This document shows positions 7,794 to 16,697 of a DNA stretch of 64,000 nt, one piece after another. Each line of letters opens with the position of its first letter. Positions within the stretch are counted from its first letter, which is position 1. The translations under genes and the position numbers were made by a program. Origin of the DNA: Geoalkalibacter sp. (GTDB taxonomy: Bacteria > Desulfobacterota > Desulfuromonadia > Desulfuromonadales > Geoalkalibacteraceae); NCBI RefSeq assembly GCF_030605225.1, contig NZ_JAUWAV010000009.1, positions 1-64,000 on the forward strand, written 5' to 3'. The notes beneath the pieces were generated by a model. That model had not been told where the DNA came from and searched no databases. It saw only the letters and a list, made by a program, of their open reading frames with translations.

Positions 7794-9128
7794 ATGGCGA
7801 CACTGAAAGAGATTCTGGCGAAAAAGATTGAGGAATTCCGCCCCCGTACCGCCCGCCTGGTCAAAGAATTCGGCGATGTGAAAATCGGTGATGTGACCAT
7901 CTCGCAGGCCATCGGCGGTGCCCGCGACGTCAAGTGCCTGGTCACCGACATCTCCTACCTCGATCCGCAGGAAGGCATTCGCTTCCGCGGCAAGACCATC
8001 CCCGAAACCTTCGAGGCGCTGCCCAAGGCTCCCAAGTCCAAGTATCCCACCGTCGAGGCTTTCTGGTTTTTCCTGCTCACCGGCGACGTTCCGACCCAGG
8101 CTCAGGTCGACGCCGTGATCGCCGAGTGGAAGACCCGCCAGATCGTGCCCTCCTATGTGTGGGATGCGATCCGCGCCCTGCCGCGCGACAGCCATCCGAT
8201 GGTCATGCTCTCCGTCGGTCTGCTGGCGATGCAGAAGGACTCCAAGTTCGCCGCCTTCTACAACTCCGGCAAGTTCAACAAGAACACCGCCTGGGAATCG
8301 GTCTATGAGGATGCCAGCGATATCGTGGCGCGCATCCCCATCGTCGCCGCCTTCATCTACAACCTCAAGTATCGCAGCGACTTCCAGGTCGCCATCGATC
8401 CGAAGCTCGACATGGGCGCCAATTTCGCCCACATGATCGGCCAGTGCGAAGAGTACAAGGACGTGGCCCGCATGTATTTCATCCTGCACTCCGACCATGA
8501 GTCCGGCAACGTTTCGGCGCACACCACCCACCTGGTGCACTCGGCTCTGTCCGATCCCTACTATGCCTACTCCGCCGGCATCAACGGCCTGGCCGGCCCG
8601 CTGCACGGCCTGGCCAACCAGGAAGTGCTCGACTGGACCCTCAAGTTCCAGGAGAAATACTGCAAGGATCAGGAGCCGACCAAGGAACTGGTCACCAAGG
8701 CGCTGTGGGACACCCTCAACTCCGGTCAGGTCGTTCCCGGCTACGGTCATGCCGTTCTGCGCAAGACCGACCCGCGCTACATGTCGCAGCGTGAATTCTG
8801 CCTCAACACCCCCGGCCTGAAGGACGACAAACTGTTCAAGCTGGTCGCCATGATTTTTGAAACCGCCCCGGGCGTGCTCATGGAGCACGGCAAGGCGAAG
8901 AACCCCTGGCCCAACGTCGACGCGCAGTCCGGCGTCATCCAGTGGTACTATGGCGTGCGCGAGTGGGATTTCTACACGGTGCTCTTCGGCGTCGGCCGCG
9001 CTCTTGGCTGCATGGCCAACATCACTTGGGACCGCGGTCTGGGTTATGCCATCGAGCGTCCCAAGTCCGTGACCACCGCGATGCTGGAGAAGTGGGCCGA
9101 GGAGTCCAAGAAGGCCGCCAGCAACTAA
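7794..9128 (+). CDS. gltA: Citrate synthase, eukaryotic type
   Basis: This enzyme condenses acetyl-CoA and oxaloacetate to citrate, the entry step of the TCA cycle. The 444-aa sequence resembles mitochondrial citrate synthase rather than the usual bacterial hexameric type. It has GNVSAHTTHLVHSALSDPY with the first catalytic histidine, NGLAGPLHGLANQEVL, GYGHAVLR with the second, and the aspartate region in NPWPNVDAQSGV. Such eukaryote-like enzymes are known from Geobacter and relatives, where acetate is oxidised through the TCA cycle. AAGGAGAGAGAGC precedes the ATG. It is a single-gene unit with its own long regulatory region and a strong terminator. Confidence 0.95.
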   Translation: MATLKEILAKKIEEFRPRTARLVKEFGDVKIGDVTISQAIGGARDVKCLVTDISYLDPQEGIRFRGKTIPETFEALPKAPKSKYPTVEAFWFFLLTGDVPTQAQVDAVIAEWKTRQIVPSYVWDAIRALPRDSHPMVMLSVGLLAMQKDSKFAAFYNSGKFNKNTAWESVYEDASDIVARIPIVAAFIYNLKYRSDFQVAIDPKLDMGANFAHMIGQCEEYKDVARMYFILHSDHESGNVSAHTTHLVHSALSDPYYAYSAGINGLAGPLHGLANQEVLDWTLKFQEKYCKDQEPTKELVTKALWDTLNSGQVVPGYGHAVLRKTDPRYMSQREFCLNTPGLKDDKLFKLVAMIFETAPGVLMEHGKAKNPWPNVDAQSGVIQWYYGVREWDFYTVLFGVGRALGCMANITWDRGLGYAIERPKSVTTAMLEKWAEESKKAASN

Positions 9129-9160
9129 TCGTACTTTCTACTGTTTCATGTAATTTCTGT

Positions 9161-9189
9161 GGGGCGCCTTAGTGGCGCCCCCTTTTTTT
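9161..9189 (+). terminator. Intrinsic terminator of gltA
   Basis: A perfect eight-base stem, GGGGCGCC (9161-9168) with GGCGCCCC (9174-9181), has a five-base loop and is followed by TTTTTTT. Confidence 0.92.
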
Positions 9190-9216
9190 GTGCTGCGCTG
9201 GGGCGGGGCGCCGCAT

Positions 9217-9244
9217 AAAAAAAGCCCCGGTGGTCGCCGGGGCT
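9217..9244 (-). terminator. Intrinsic terminator of the minus-strand methyltransferase
   Basis: On the minus strand, arms AGCCCCGG and CCGGGGCT (9223-9230 and 9237-9244) are followed by a run of seven T. It ends the transcript arriving from the methyltransferase gene at 9277. Confidence 0.88.
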
Positions 9245-9276
9245 GCTGGGGCCAGGGCCCCCTGTGCGCGTAATGG

Positions 9277-10065
9277 CTATTTTTTTTCCGGACGCGTCGC
9301 GTAAATCAGCAGTTTCCTGTCGGTGTAGCTCTCCACTTCGCCGGCGAAGGTTTCCACCTGAAAATAGTCATGAAACTTGGGCGGCGCCTCGATAAAAAAC
9401 CTGTTGAGCTTCTGCACGCCCTGGCGATCCAACCCGGAGCGTTTCGCCCAGGTGACAAAGTCATGGGTCTTGGGAAAGGTGCTTGTCTGGATGTTGATGA
9501 AACCCGCCTCCTCGATCATTTTGACCCAGCCTTTTTCGGTGAAGGCCTGCACGTGCGTCGGATCGCGCATCTGCTCCATGGTCTGATAGAGTTCGGCGAT
9601 TTCGGGATCCTCGGGCAGCAGGGTGTCGATGATCACCATGCGTCCGCCGCGGCGCAGCACGCGGAAAAATTCCTTGAGCGCCAGCGGCACGTCAGGAAAG
9701 TGGTGAGGTGCGATGCGGCAGGTCAGCAAGGTGAAGGATCCCGCGGGGAAGGGTAGGTCTTCGGCGTCGGCCTCGCGAAAAGTGACGTTCTCGATCCCCC
9801 CCTCCTCGCTGATAAATTCCTGTGCTTTTTTCAGAATCTGCATGGTCAGGTCGGAGGCGACCACGCTTCGCACCAGGGGCGCGAAGAAAAGAGCCGTGTG
9901 CCCGCCGCCGGTGGCGACGTCAAGCATCAGATCGTCGGGCGTCGGTTTGAGCAGTCGCGCGGCCTCGACGAGATCATCGCCGCGCGCAAATCCCTCATCG
10001 TGAACATAGCGCTCGGCGGTTCGGGTGAATTGTTCTCTGACGCGGTCCTTAAAACCCTTGTCCAT
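9277..10065 (-). CDS. Class I SAM-dependent methyltransferase (UbiE/COQ5-like fold)
   Basis: This 262-aa methyltransferase has a Rossmann core. Motif I is LDVATGGGHTALFF, followed by a motif-II-like ASDLTMQIL, a motif-III-like READAEDLPFPAGSF and RVLRRGGRMVIIDTLLPED. It resembles the UbiE/arsenite-methyltransferase superfamily, but nothing seen fixes the substrate. The frame continues far upstream, but AGGAGAACCCC stands directly before the ATG at 10065, which I take as the start. It lies 146 bases after a DoxX-family gene in the same orientation, and that gap contains a candidate promoter. Confidence 0.82.
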   Translation of the reverse strand: MDKGFKDRVREQFTRTAERYVHDEGFARGDDLVEAARLLKPTPDDLMLDVATGGGHTALFFAPLVRSVVASDLTMQILKKAQEFISEEGGIENVTFREADAEDLPFPAGSFTLLTCRIAPHHFPDVPLALKEFFRVLRRGGRMVIIDTLLPEDPEIAELYQTMEQMRDPTHVQAFTEKGWVKMIEEAGFINIQTSTFPKTHDFVTWAKRSGLDRQGVQKLNRFFIEAPPKFHDYFQVETFAGEVESYTDRKLLIYATRPEKK

Positions 10066-10135
10066 GGGGTTCTCCTGATGTGCGTTGCAGGGTCCAAGGG
10101 CCTCGGGTGCCCTGGCCCGAAAAAAAAGAAACGGG

Positions 10136-10164
10136 AGCATAGCACGAAAAATGACCCTTGGGAA
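10136..10164 (-). promoter_or_regulatory. Candidate promoter of the methyltransferase gene
   Basis: On the minus strand, TTCCCA (10164-10159), a 17-base spacer and TATGCT (10141-10136) preceded by TGC form an extended -10 promoter candidate about 65 bases before the start codon. Confidence 0.38.
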
Positions 10165-10211
10165 GAAATCCCCGCCACCTGTCCACGGGCTTCGGATTCC
10201 GGGACAAGGTC

Positions 10212-10661
10212 TTAGAGTTCGCTTATCCATTTGTCGATGGAAAACCGGCCGGGACCTGTGATCATCAGGGTCAGGCTCATGGCCGCCAGGGCCAGGTTGA
10301 ATTCGAGGCCGTGCCCGAGTTCGGGGACACAAGACCAGTTGAGGAAAAAGCCGTGGGGGAGATGGACCTTGAACATAGCGACCGCCATGACGGTCGTCAG
10401 GCCCAGCGCCGCGACGCGGGTCAGAACACCCAGGAGTACTCCCACTCCGCCGAAGAATTCGGCGACCATGGCCAGCAGCGCCGCGGCCATGGGGATGCCC
10501 AGGGCTTGCTCGAAGTGGGCGAGACTCGCCTCCAGACCGGCGCCGCCAAACCAGCCGAACAGTTTTTGTCCGCCGTGCGCGATGAACACCAGCGCCAGTC
10601 CCAGGCGCAAAACCACAAGGCCCGCCGAATCCAGGGTGTTGAAAAGTTTGCCCAATCCCAT
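10212..10661 (-). CDS. DoxX-family membrane protein
   Basis: This small four-helix membrane protein (149 aa) carries DoxX-family marks: LRLGLALVFIAHGGQKLFGWFGG at the first helix, EFFGGVGVLLGVLTRVAALGL in the centre and FNLALAAMSLTLMITGPGRFSIDKW at the end. DoxX relatives occur in redox and thiol-stress contexts, but the biochemical role is uncertain. The start is the ATG at 10661, eight bases after GGAAGGA. The frame stays open upstream, but those codons lack family similarity. Confidence 0.85.
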   Translation of the reverse strand: MGLGKLFNTLDSAGLVVLRLGLALVFIAHGGQKLFGWFGGAGLEASLAHFEQALGIPMAAALLAMVAEFFGGVGVLLGVLTRVAALGLTTVMAVAMFKVHLPHGFFLNWSCVPELGHGLEFNLALAAMSLTLMITGPGRFSIDKWISEL

Positions 10662-11028
10662 CCACACATTCCTTCCCAGGCTTGATTCACCCGTTCCAAT
10701 TGTAGCGGAAAACGGCGTTCTTGCAGGGGAGATTTCGTGACTGCCGCCATGCGGACGAACCGGAACGAAATTTGCAAATATTTGCTGAGTTTTTGAGGCT
10801 TCAGGTCGGCGGCCTTGCGTCTTTGCGTCTTCGCCGGCCAACGCCCCGGGCGGAAAATCGTCCATGGGGTCAAGCTGGATTGACAAGAAACTATCCTCTT
10901 CGCCGTGAATCGCTCGGCTTTCAGGCCTTGCCTTTTTTCCCGCGGCGTGTTTTTCTTTCGCGTCATTTTCAGGACGGCAGGGCGGGCCTGCTGTTTCTTC
11001 AAGGGCTCATGCACGGGGGTGTCAACGG
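10662..11028. other. Intergenic region between divergent doxX-like and permease genes
   Basis: I find no convincing gene in these 367 bases. On the minus strand a TACAAT hexamer (10704-10699) with CTGCAA 16 bases upstream is a weak promoter candidate for the DoxX gene. A TTGACA occurs at 10880-10885 on the plus strand without a matching -10. The stretch around 10815-10840 repeats the phrase GCGTCTT, which may be degenerate intergenic repeat material. Confidence 0.4.
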
Positions 11029-12021
11029 ATGGATGCGGTACTGAAGGTCGCCGGAGATCTCGCGACCGGGCTTTGGCGCGAATTTACGTATATTTTGCCT
11101 TACTTGGCCTTCGGTGTTTTTCTCGAAGCGGTCATCCGGACCTTCAAGTGGCACGTCAAGATCCGCAAGGCTCTGACCCGTTATGGTTCCCTTTCCATTC
11201 TTTTCGCCACGCTGCTGGGCGTCATGAGTCCGCTGTGCGCCTGCGCCACCTTGCCCCTGGTGATTTCGCTGCTGGTGGCCGGGTTACCGCTGGCGCCGGC
11301 CATGGCCTTGCTGGTGACCTCGCCCCTCATGAGCCCCGCATCCTACACCATGCTCTCCGGAATGCTTGGTCTGGGATGGGCGAACCTGGTGCTGTTCTGC
11401 GCGCTGTTTCTGGGACTTTTCACCGGCGTGATCACCCATTTGCTGCGGAACCGAGGTTTTTCCGAGGGCGAAATTTTTCGTGAAAAGCTGCCCGCGGGCG
11501 ATTTTCACGACCCCGATTATCCGGTGGAGAAGCTGCGTTGCGAATGCGGCCAGCAGTTGTCGCACCGCGTGGATCGCTGCACGCACAACAAGTTTCTGGT
11601 TTTTCTCGCCCGCTTCTGGGAAGGCGCGGTGCGTATCGGCAAATTTGCCATGATCGGTTTGGTCATCGAGGTCGTGGTGAGCATGCTGGTGCCCAACCAC
11701 TGGATTGTCGCCCTGCTCTCGGGGGAGGGAATCTGGCCGATCCTGACCCTGACCTTCGCAACGATTCCCCTGCACCTGCCTCAGGTTACGGCCGCGTCCA
11801 TGATCTTCGGTTTTTTTCTGCCCGAGCCAGGAGAACTCATTCCGCTGGCCAAGGGACCGGGAATCGCCATGCTGGTCGGCGGCCCGGTGACCGCCTTGCC
11901 CGTCATGGGGGTGTTCTTGTCCATGTTTTTCAAGCGCGTGGTGCTGCTCTACCTGACGCTGTGCGTGAGCGGCACCCTGCTGCTGGCCTTCATTTTCCGG
12001 CTGATTCCTCTGCCTTTCTGA
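11029..12021 (+). CDS. ArsP/DUF318-type permease, probable Cu/Zn efflux transporter (SO_0444-like)
   Basis: This 330-aa permease has about eight membrane helices in two halves. Its signature CACATLPLVISLLVAGLP and the second-half repeat PLHLPQVTAASMIFGF belong to the PF03773 permease family, which includes ArsP. A hydrophilic centre (about residues 150-200) carries HDPDYP, CECG and a CTHN segment. Cysteine- and histidine-rich linkers of this kind occur in SO_0444-type copper/zinc exporters, so I prefer metal efflux over organoarsenical export. GGGGG lies nine bases before the ATG at 11029. Function within the family is inferred. Confidence 0.72.
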   Translation: MDAVLKVAGDLATGLWREFTYILPYLAFGVFLEAVIRTFKWHVKIRKALTRYGSLSILFATLLGVMSPLCACATLPLVISLLVAGLPLAPAMALLVTSPLMSPASYTMLSGMLGLGWANLVLFCALFLGLFTGVITHLLRNRGFSEGEIFREKLPAGDFHDPDYPVEKLRCECGQQLSHRVDRCTHNKFLVFLARFWEGAVRIGKFAMIGLVIEVVVSMLVPNHWIVALLSGEGIWPILTLTFATIPLHLPQVTAASMIFGFFLPEPGELIPLAKGPGIAMLVGGPVTALPVMGVFLSMFFKRVVLLYLTLCVSGTLLLAFIFRLIPLPF

Positions 12022-12063
12022 CGCATCGCCCTTTGCGACAGATCCTCCGACGGCGCCCGCGGA

Positions 12064-12720
12064 TCAGGATTCCGCGGGCGCTGTTTTGTCGATGGCATCC
12101 AGGCGCTCTTCCAACCATTGCAGCAACTCGTGGAGATGCCGAAGGGCTTCGGCTGGCACATCGTCGAGGGAGCGCAGGGCGATCTCCAGACGTCGCGCGG
12201 TTTGCAGGCAGGCGCGATAATGCAGGGCGGGATCGGCCGGCGGCGGAGCGATCTCGGCCGCGGTTTCCTTGAAGAGTTTGAGCAGGGTGGGGTGGCTGCG
12301 TTCTTCCTCGACCACCGCCTTGCGCAGTTGTGCGTATTGCTCGTCGGGAAAATGTTTTTCTTCCTGGGCCTGGCGCAGCAGATCCACGGCACGGAAATCC
12401 GGCAGAGGGCGAAGTTCCTGCTTGCGCGCCAAAATCTGCGGTTCGTTGTTTTCCAGAAAATGATAGGCCAGCAGCAACTTCTCCGCGGTTGCCTTGCGCA
12501 GGCGGATCTCGCGGGCGCAGTATTCGTCGAAATCGGCGTAGCCCCAGTCGCGATAAAGCCCGCGGTTGCGCACGGTCACCAGGCGCTCCCCCAGATCGAC
12601 CCAGGAGGATTTGAAGCGTTTGGCGCAATCCAGGGCCTGATAGCGTTCCGAACCCGGTTCGATGTGGCGCATGATCTGTTCGATGTGCTGCTCGGCTTTT
12701 GACTTTGGTTGTGTGTCCAT
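12064..12720 (-). CDS. Conserved hypothetical protein, charged and helical
   Basis: I do not recognise this 218-aa protein. The N-terminal half (about residues 15-100) contains AKRFKSSWVDLGERL, WGYADFDEYC and RLRKATAEKLLLAYHFLE. This pattern resembles DNA-associated helical modules in which a protein is tested for repeated growth on a lattice, but that is only an impression. The second half is rich in E, R and A with likely coiled-coil character. There is no signal peptide or membrane helix. GGAAGG lies seven bases before the ATG at 12720. It stands alone between two plus-strand genes. Confidence 0.7.
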   Translation of the reverse strand: MDTQPKSKAEQHIEQIMRHIEPGSERYQALDCAKRFKSSWVDLGERLVTVRNRGLYRDWGYADFDEYCAREIRLRKATAEKLLLAYHFLENNEPQILARKQELRPLPDFRAVDLLRQAQEEKHFPDEQYAQLRKAVVEEERSHPTLLKLFKETAAEIAPPPADPALHYRACLQTARRLEIALRSLDDVPAEALRHLHELLQWLEERLDAIDKTAPAES

Positions 12721-12862
12721 TATAGGCCTTCCGCAAGGGATTTTAAGCGGCGGGGAGCATAACACAGGGCTTCGTTCGTGCAAAGAGAGCTCTTGGCCGC
12801 CGCCCGCAATGGTGATAGGGTGCGTCGAGCAATGAATTGGGGCGCACAGGAGGTATGACCGC

Positions 12863-14065
12863 ATGTCACGCTCGTTGGTCGTTGGCCCGGAAACTGTCAG
12901 AATGCTTGAACTTGGCCATCCTTGGGTGATCGCCGACCGCTACACCAAGCTTTGGCCGCGGGGTCGCTCGGGAGATGTGGTGAGGTTGACGAGCGGGGAC
13001 GGACGCTTTCTCGCCACCGCCCTGCTGGATCCCGAGGATCGGGTCGTGGCGCGGGTGCTCGAATTCGCGCCCATGCAGCTTGACGCCGATTGGCTTCGCA
13101 AGCGCCTGATGCAGGCTTTACGGCGCCGTGAGCAGGCCGATCTGAGCCGGACCAACGCCTATCGCCTGGTCAACGGCGAAGGCGACGGGCTGCCTGGCCT
13201 GGTGGTTGAGCGCTACGATGCCTATCTGCTGGTGCAGCTCTATGCCCGCTGCTGGGAGATGCATCTGGAGGTGCTTCTTGCGGCTTTGGCCGAGACGGTG
13301 CACCCCGCGGGCATTTATCTCAAGACCCGCCCCCGCCGGACCCGCGAGCTGGCCGCCAAGGGCCAGACCGGCAAACTGGGGCGGTTGGTCTGGGGCAAAA
13401 AGGCTTCGTTTCCCATGCGGGTTCAGGAGAACGGCCTGTACTTTCTCGTCGATCTGGAAGAGGGCCTGCACACCGGGCTGTTCCTCGATCAGCGCCGCAA
13501 TCGCGAGGATTTCATGCGGCGCGTGAAAGAGCGCCGCGTGCTCAATCTGTTTGCCTTTACCGGGGCTTTTTCCGTGGCGGCGGCCGCGGCGGGCGCCCGC
13601 CGGGTGGTCAGCGTGGATGCGGCGGGAGCTTATCTCGCGCGGGCGCAGGACAATTTTCGCATCAACCGGACGGATCCGCGAAATCACGAATTCATCACCG
13701 GCGACTGTTTTCAGGTAGTGGCCGATTTCGTCAAGGAAAACCGGCGCTTCGATGCGGTTCTCATGGACCCGCCGTCCTTTTCCACCACGCGCCAGAGCCA
13801 ATTCACCACGCGCGGCGGCACCAGCGATCTGGTGGCGCAGTCCCTGCGCCTGCTGACGCCGGGGGGGCTGCTGATCTGCTCCTCCAACCATCAAAAGGTT
13901 GATGTCGCCGATTTCCTCAAGGAAATTCGTCGCGGCGCCCTCCAGGCCGGACAAGAGCCGCGGGTGCTCGCCAGCTATGGGCAGCCCGAGGATTTTCCCT
14001 ATGCCGTCACCTTCCCCGAAGGGCGCTATCTGAAATACCTGGTGATGGAGGCCCTGGCCGTCTAG
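12863..14065 (+). CDS. RlmI-like 23S rRNA (cytosine-C5) methyltransferase
   Basis: This 400-aa protein has an N-terminal PUA domain (about 1-80, including GHPWVIADRY), a central EEHEE-type domain (NGEGDGLPGLVVERYD) and a C-terminal Rossmann methyltransferase domain (about 190-390). The latter has NLFAFTGAFSVAAAAAGA and the catalytic stretch LMDPPSFS. This order matches the RlmI/YccW family that methylates 23S rRNA. GLFLDQRRNRE is also a family hallmark. GGAGG precedes the ATG. The exact target nucleotide in this organism is inferred from the family. Confidence 0.88.
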   Translation: MSRSLVVGPETVRMLELGHPWVIADRYTKLWPRGRSGDVVRLTSGDGRFLATALLDPEDRVVARVLEFAPMQLDADWLRKRLMQALRRREQADLSRTNAYRLVNGEGDGLPGLVVERYDAYLLVQLYARCWEMHLEVLLAALAETVHPAGIYLKTRPRRTRELAAKGQTGKLGRLVWGKKASFPMRVQENGLYFLVDLEEGLHTGLFLDQRRNREDFMRRVKERRVLNLFAFTGAFSVAAAAAGARRVVSVDAAGAYLARAQDNFRINRTDPRNHEFITGDCFQVVADFVKENRRFDAVLMDPPSFSTTRQSQFTTRGGTSDLVAQSLRLLTPGGLLICSSNHQKVDVADFLKEIRRGALQAGQEPRVLASYGQPEDFPYAVTFPEGRYLKYLVMEALAV

Positions 14066-14080
14066 CCGGTGGATAATTCC

Positions 14081-14109
14081 TTGCCTTCCCCTGCTTCATT
14101 TGCTAAAAG
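14081..14109 (+). promoter_or_regulatory. Candidate fabI promoter
   Basis: TTGCCT (14081-14086), a 17-base spacer and TAAAAG (14104-14109) with TGC directly before it form a plausible extended -10 promoter about 48 bases before the fabI start. Confidence 0.5.
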
Positions 14110-14156
14110 AGCCTATTCGGCACCGCGTGCCATACCATTGGAGGAGTTGCCCAACC

Positions 14157-14927
14157 ATGTCGTTTCTCGAAGGAAAGCGCGGCATTATCTTCGGTGTAGC
14201 CAATGACAAGAGCATTGCCTGGGGCATTTCCCAGGCCCTGAAGAATGCCGGTGCGGAACTGGCCTTTACCTACCTCAACGAGGCCCTGGAAAAGCGGGTG
14301 CGGCCTCTGGCCGAAAGTCTCGGCTCGACCCTGATTCTGCCCTGCGACGTGCAGAAGGACGAAGAAATCGACCAGGTTTTCGCCGATGTGGAGAAAGCTT
14401 GGGGCGGGCTTGATTTTGTCATCCACTCGGTGGCCTTCGCCGATCGGGAAGATCTCAAGCGGCCGTTCAGCCAGACCTCCCGCGCGGGTTTCAATCTGGC
14501 CATGGACATCAGTGCTTATTCCCTGGTGGCGGTGAGCCGTCGCGCGATTCCGCTGCTGAAAAACGGCGGCAGTATTCTCACCCTGTCCTATCTCGGCGCC
14601 CAGCGCGCGGTGCCCAACTACAACGTCATGGGGGTCGCCAAGGCCGCTCTTGAGGCCTCGGTGCGCTATCTGGCCGCCGAACTCGGTCCGGCCGGCATCC
14701 GCGTCAACGCCATTTCAGCCGGGCCCATCAAGACGTTGGCCGCCTCGGGTATCGGCCAATTCAAGGAAAAGCTCAAACTGATGGACGACTACGCTCCCCT
14801 GCGGCGCACCGTGACCCAGGAAGAGGTGGGCAAGTCGGCCCTGTATTTTGTCTCCGATCTGGCAAGCGGCGTCACCGGCGAGGTTCATTTCGTCGATGCG
14901 GGCTTCAATATCGTTGTCAGCGCTTAA
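14157..14927 (+). CDS. fabI: Enoyl-[acyl-carrier-protein] reductase (NADH)
   Basis: FabI reduces trans-2-enoyl-ACP in the last step of each fatty-acid elongation cycle. It is an atypical short-chain dehydrogenase with GVANDKSIAWGISQAL binding NADH, VHSVAFADREDL, and the catalytic Tyr-x6-Lys in NYNVMGVAKAALE. Residues near GPIKTLAASGI form the substrate-binding loop. The 256-aa length is typical. GGAGGAG (14140-14146) fixes the start at the ATG at 14157; the frame is open for 19 more codons upstream. hflX follows 75 bases later. Confidence 0.95.
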   Translation: MSFLEGKRGIIFGVANDKSIAWGISQALKNAGAELAFTYLNEALEKRVRPLAESLGSTLILPCDVQKDEEIDQVFADVEKAWGGLDFVIHSVAFADREDLKRPFSQTSRAGFNLAMDISAYSLVAVSRRAIPLLKNGGSILTLSYLGAQRAVPNYNVMGVAKAALEASVRYLAAELGPAGIRVNAISAGPIKTLAASGIGQFKEKLKLMDDYAPLRRTVTQEEVGKSALYFVSDLASGVTGEVHFVDAGFNIVVSA

Positions 14928-14957
14928 AGTCGCGTGCCTTTCGCTTTCGTCAACCAG

Positions 14958-14979
14958 GGGGCCGGGTGCGGCCCCTGTT
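14958..14979 (+). terminator. Weak terminator-like hairpin between fabI and hflX
   Basis: Arms GGGGCC and GGCCCC with a six-base loop are followed by only a short interrupted T stretch (TGTTTG). It may give partial termination. Confidence 0.35.
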
Positions 14980-15002
14980 TGCACTTCGCGGAATGACCCG
15001 TT

Positions 15003-16664
15003 TTGCTTGACGGCAACCTGACCGGGCTCAAACCGAGCCAAATCAAGGCCCTGGAGCGCATCGACCGGCGCCGTATTCCGGCGACGCAGGTGGTGACGGC
15101 GGAACTGGCGCGGTTTCTCACCGAACTCTCTTTTGATCTGCGCCGCCAGGTCGGCATTCTGGTCGACCGCCAGGGGGAGATCCTGCATGTCATCGTCGGC
15201 GATGACCGGGAAATCCTCCTCCCCAACCTCGCGCGCTTCGGTCTGGGGCGCAGCGGCTTGCGCGGCCTGCGCTGCATTCACACCCACCTCAAGGGCGAAA
15301 GCCTCACCCAGGACGACCTCACCGACCTCGCCCTGCTGCGTCTCGATTTCATGGTGGCCATCGCTGTCGGCGAGCGCGGCCTGCCGGGGCGCGTCCACTA
15401 TGCCCATCTGTTGCCGAGCAATCCCGAAGGAAAAAGTGTCGAGGTTCTCAGCCTGCCCTCGGTCCATGAATTCGATCTCGATTTCTTGCGATTCATCGCC
15501 TCGCTGGAATCCGAGATGGAACGGAAGATGGCCGAAACCTTCGATTTGTCCGATACTCGGGAAAAGGCCATCCTGATTTCCGCCGGCGGCGAGCCGCGTC
15601 CCGAACTCGAGGATTCCCTCAACGAACTCGCCGAGTTGGCGCGTACCGCCGATGTGGTGGTGCTTGATCGCGTAGTGCAGCGCACCCAGAAGATCCATCC
15701 GCGTTTTCTCATGGGCGAGGGCAAGATGCGCGAGGTGATCATCCGCGCCCTGCAGCAGGGGGCGACCCTGCTGATTTTCGATCAGGATCTCTCCCCCGGG
15801 CAGGTGCGCTCCATTTCCGAGATGACGGACATGAAGGTCATCGACCGCACCCAGCTGATCCTTGACATCTTCGCGCGGCGCGCCCATACCCTGGACGGCA
15901 AGGTGCAGGTCGAGGTGGCGCAGCTCAAATATCTGATGCCGCGGCTGCTCGGCAAGGGCACCGCCATGTCGCGGCTCATGGGCGGCATCGGCGGACGCGG
16001 TCCCGGCGAAACCAAGCTCGAAATCGATCGGCGGCGCATCCGCGAGCGTCTCACGCGTCTGGAAAAACAATTGGAAGAGCTCGCCCGCGGCCGTCGCCAG
16101 CGTCGTCAGCGGCGCATTCGCGCCGAGGTGCCCATCGTCTCCATCGTCGGTTACACCAATGCCGGCAAGTCGACGCTGCTCAATGCCCTGACCCAGAGCG
16201 CGGTGTTCACCGAGGATCTGCTCTTCGCCACCCTCGATACGGCCACCCGACGCCTGCGTTTTCCCGAGGAGCGCGAAGTCATCATCACCGACACCGTCGG
16301 TTTTATCCGCAAGCTGCCCAAGAGCCTGCTCGGCGCCTTCAAGGCCACCCTGGAAGAGCTTGAGGACGCGGATCTGCTGTTGCATGTGGTGGATATCTCC
16401 GCCGAGCGCTTCGAGGAGCAGATCGCCGCCGTCGAGCGCATTTTGCAGGATCTCGAGCTGGCCGGCATCCCCCGGCTGCTGGTGTTCAACAAGATCGACC
16501 GCTTGCCCCCCGGCGAGGTTGGTGCCCTGTGCCGCCGTTTTGATGCCATCCCCGTCAGCGCCCTGGAGCGCGCCACGTTTACTGCGCTGCTTGAAGAATT
16601 GCAGCGGCGCTTCTGGCCGCGGGACGCCGATCCCGCGGATTTGAAGCCGGATCCTTCCCTGTAG
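15003..16664 (+). CDS. hflX: GTPase HflX
   Basis: HflX is a ribosome-associated GTPase that splits stalled or inactive ribosomes. The 553-aa protein is longer than E. coli HflX because of an N-terminal extension of about 180 residues. The HflX domain (about 190-360) has the glycine-rich SRLMGGIGGRGPGETKLE. The G domain (about 375-540) has G1 GYTNAGKSTLL, G3 DTVGFIRKLP and G4 NKID. The open frame begins at 14997, so initiation is most likely at the TTG at 15003 (MLDGNLTGLKPSQ); no ATG fits the N-terminal family sequence. GGAATG just upstream is a modest ribosome site. Confidence 0.93.
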   Translation: MLDGNLTGLKPSQIKALERIDRRRIPATQVVTAELARFLTELSFDLRRQVGILVDRQGEILHVIVGDDREILLPNLARFGLGRSGLRGLRCIHTHLKGESLTQDDLTDLALLRLDFMVAIAVGERGLPGRVHYAHLLPSNPEGKSVEVLSLPSVHEFDLDFLRFIASLESEMERKMAETFDLSDTREKAILISAGGEPRPELEDSLNELAELARTADVVVLDRVVQRTQKIHPRFLMGEGKMREVIIRALQQGATLLIFDQDLSPGQVRSISEMTDMKVIDRTQLILDIFARRAHTLDGKVQVEVAQLKYLMPRLLGKGTAMSRLMGGIGGRGPGETKLEIDRRRIRERLTRLEKQLEELARGRRQRRQRRIRAEVPIVSIVGYTNAGKSTLLNALTQSAVFTEDLLFATLDTATRRLRFPEEREVIITDTVGFIRKLPKSLLGAFKATLEELEDADLLLHVVDISAERFEEQIAAVERILQDLELAGIPRLLVFNKIDRLPPGEVGALCRRFDAIPVSALERATFTALLEELQRRFWPRDADPADLKPDPSL

Positions 16665-16697
16665 ATTGGTTTTTCGCTTTTCAGGAGGTTGTTTCCG

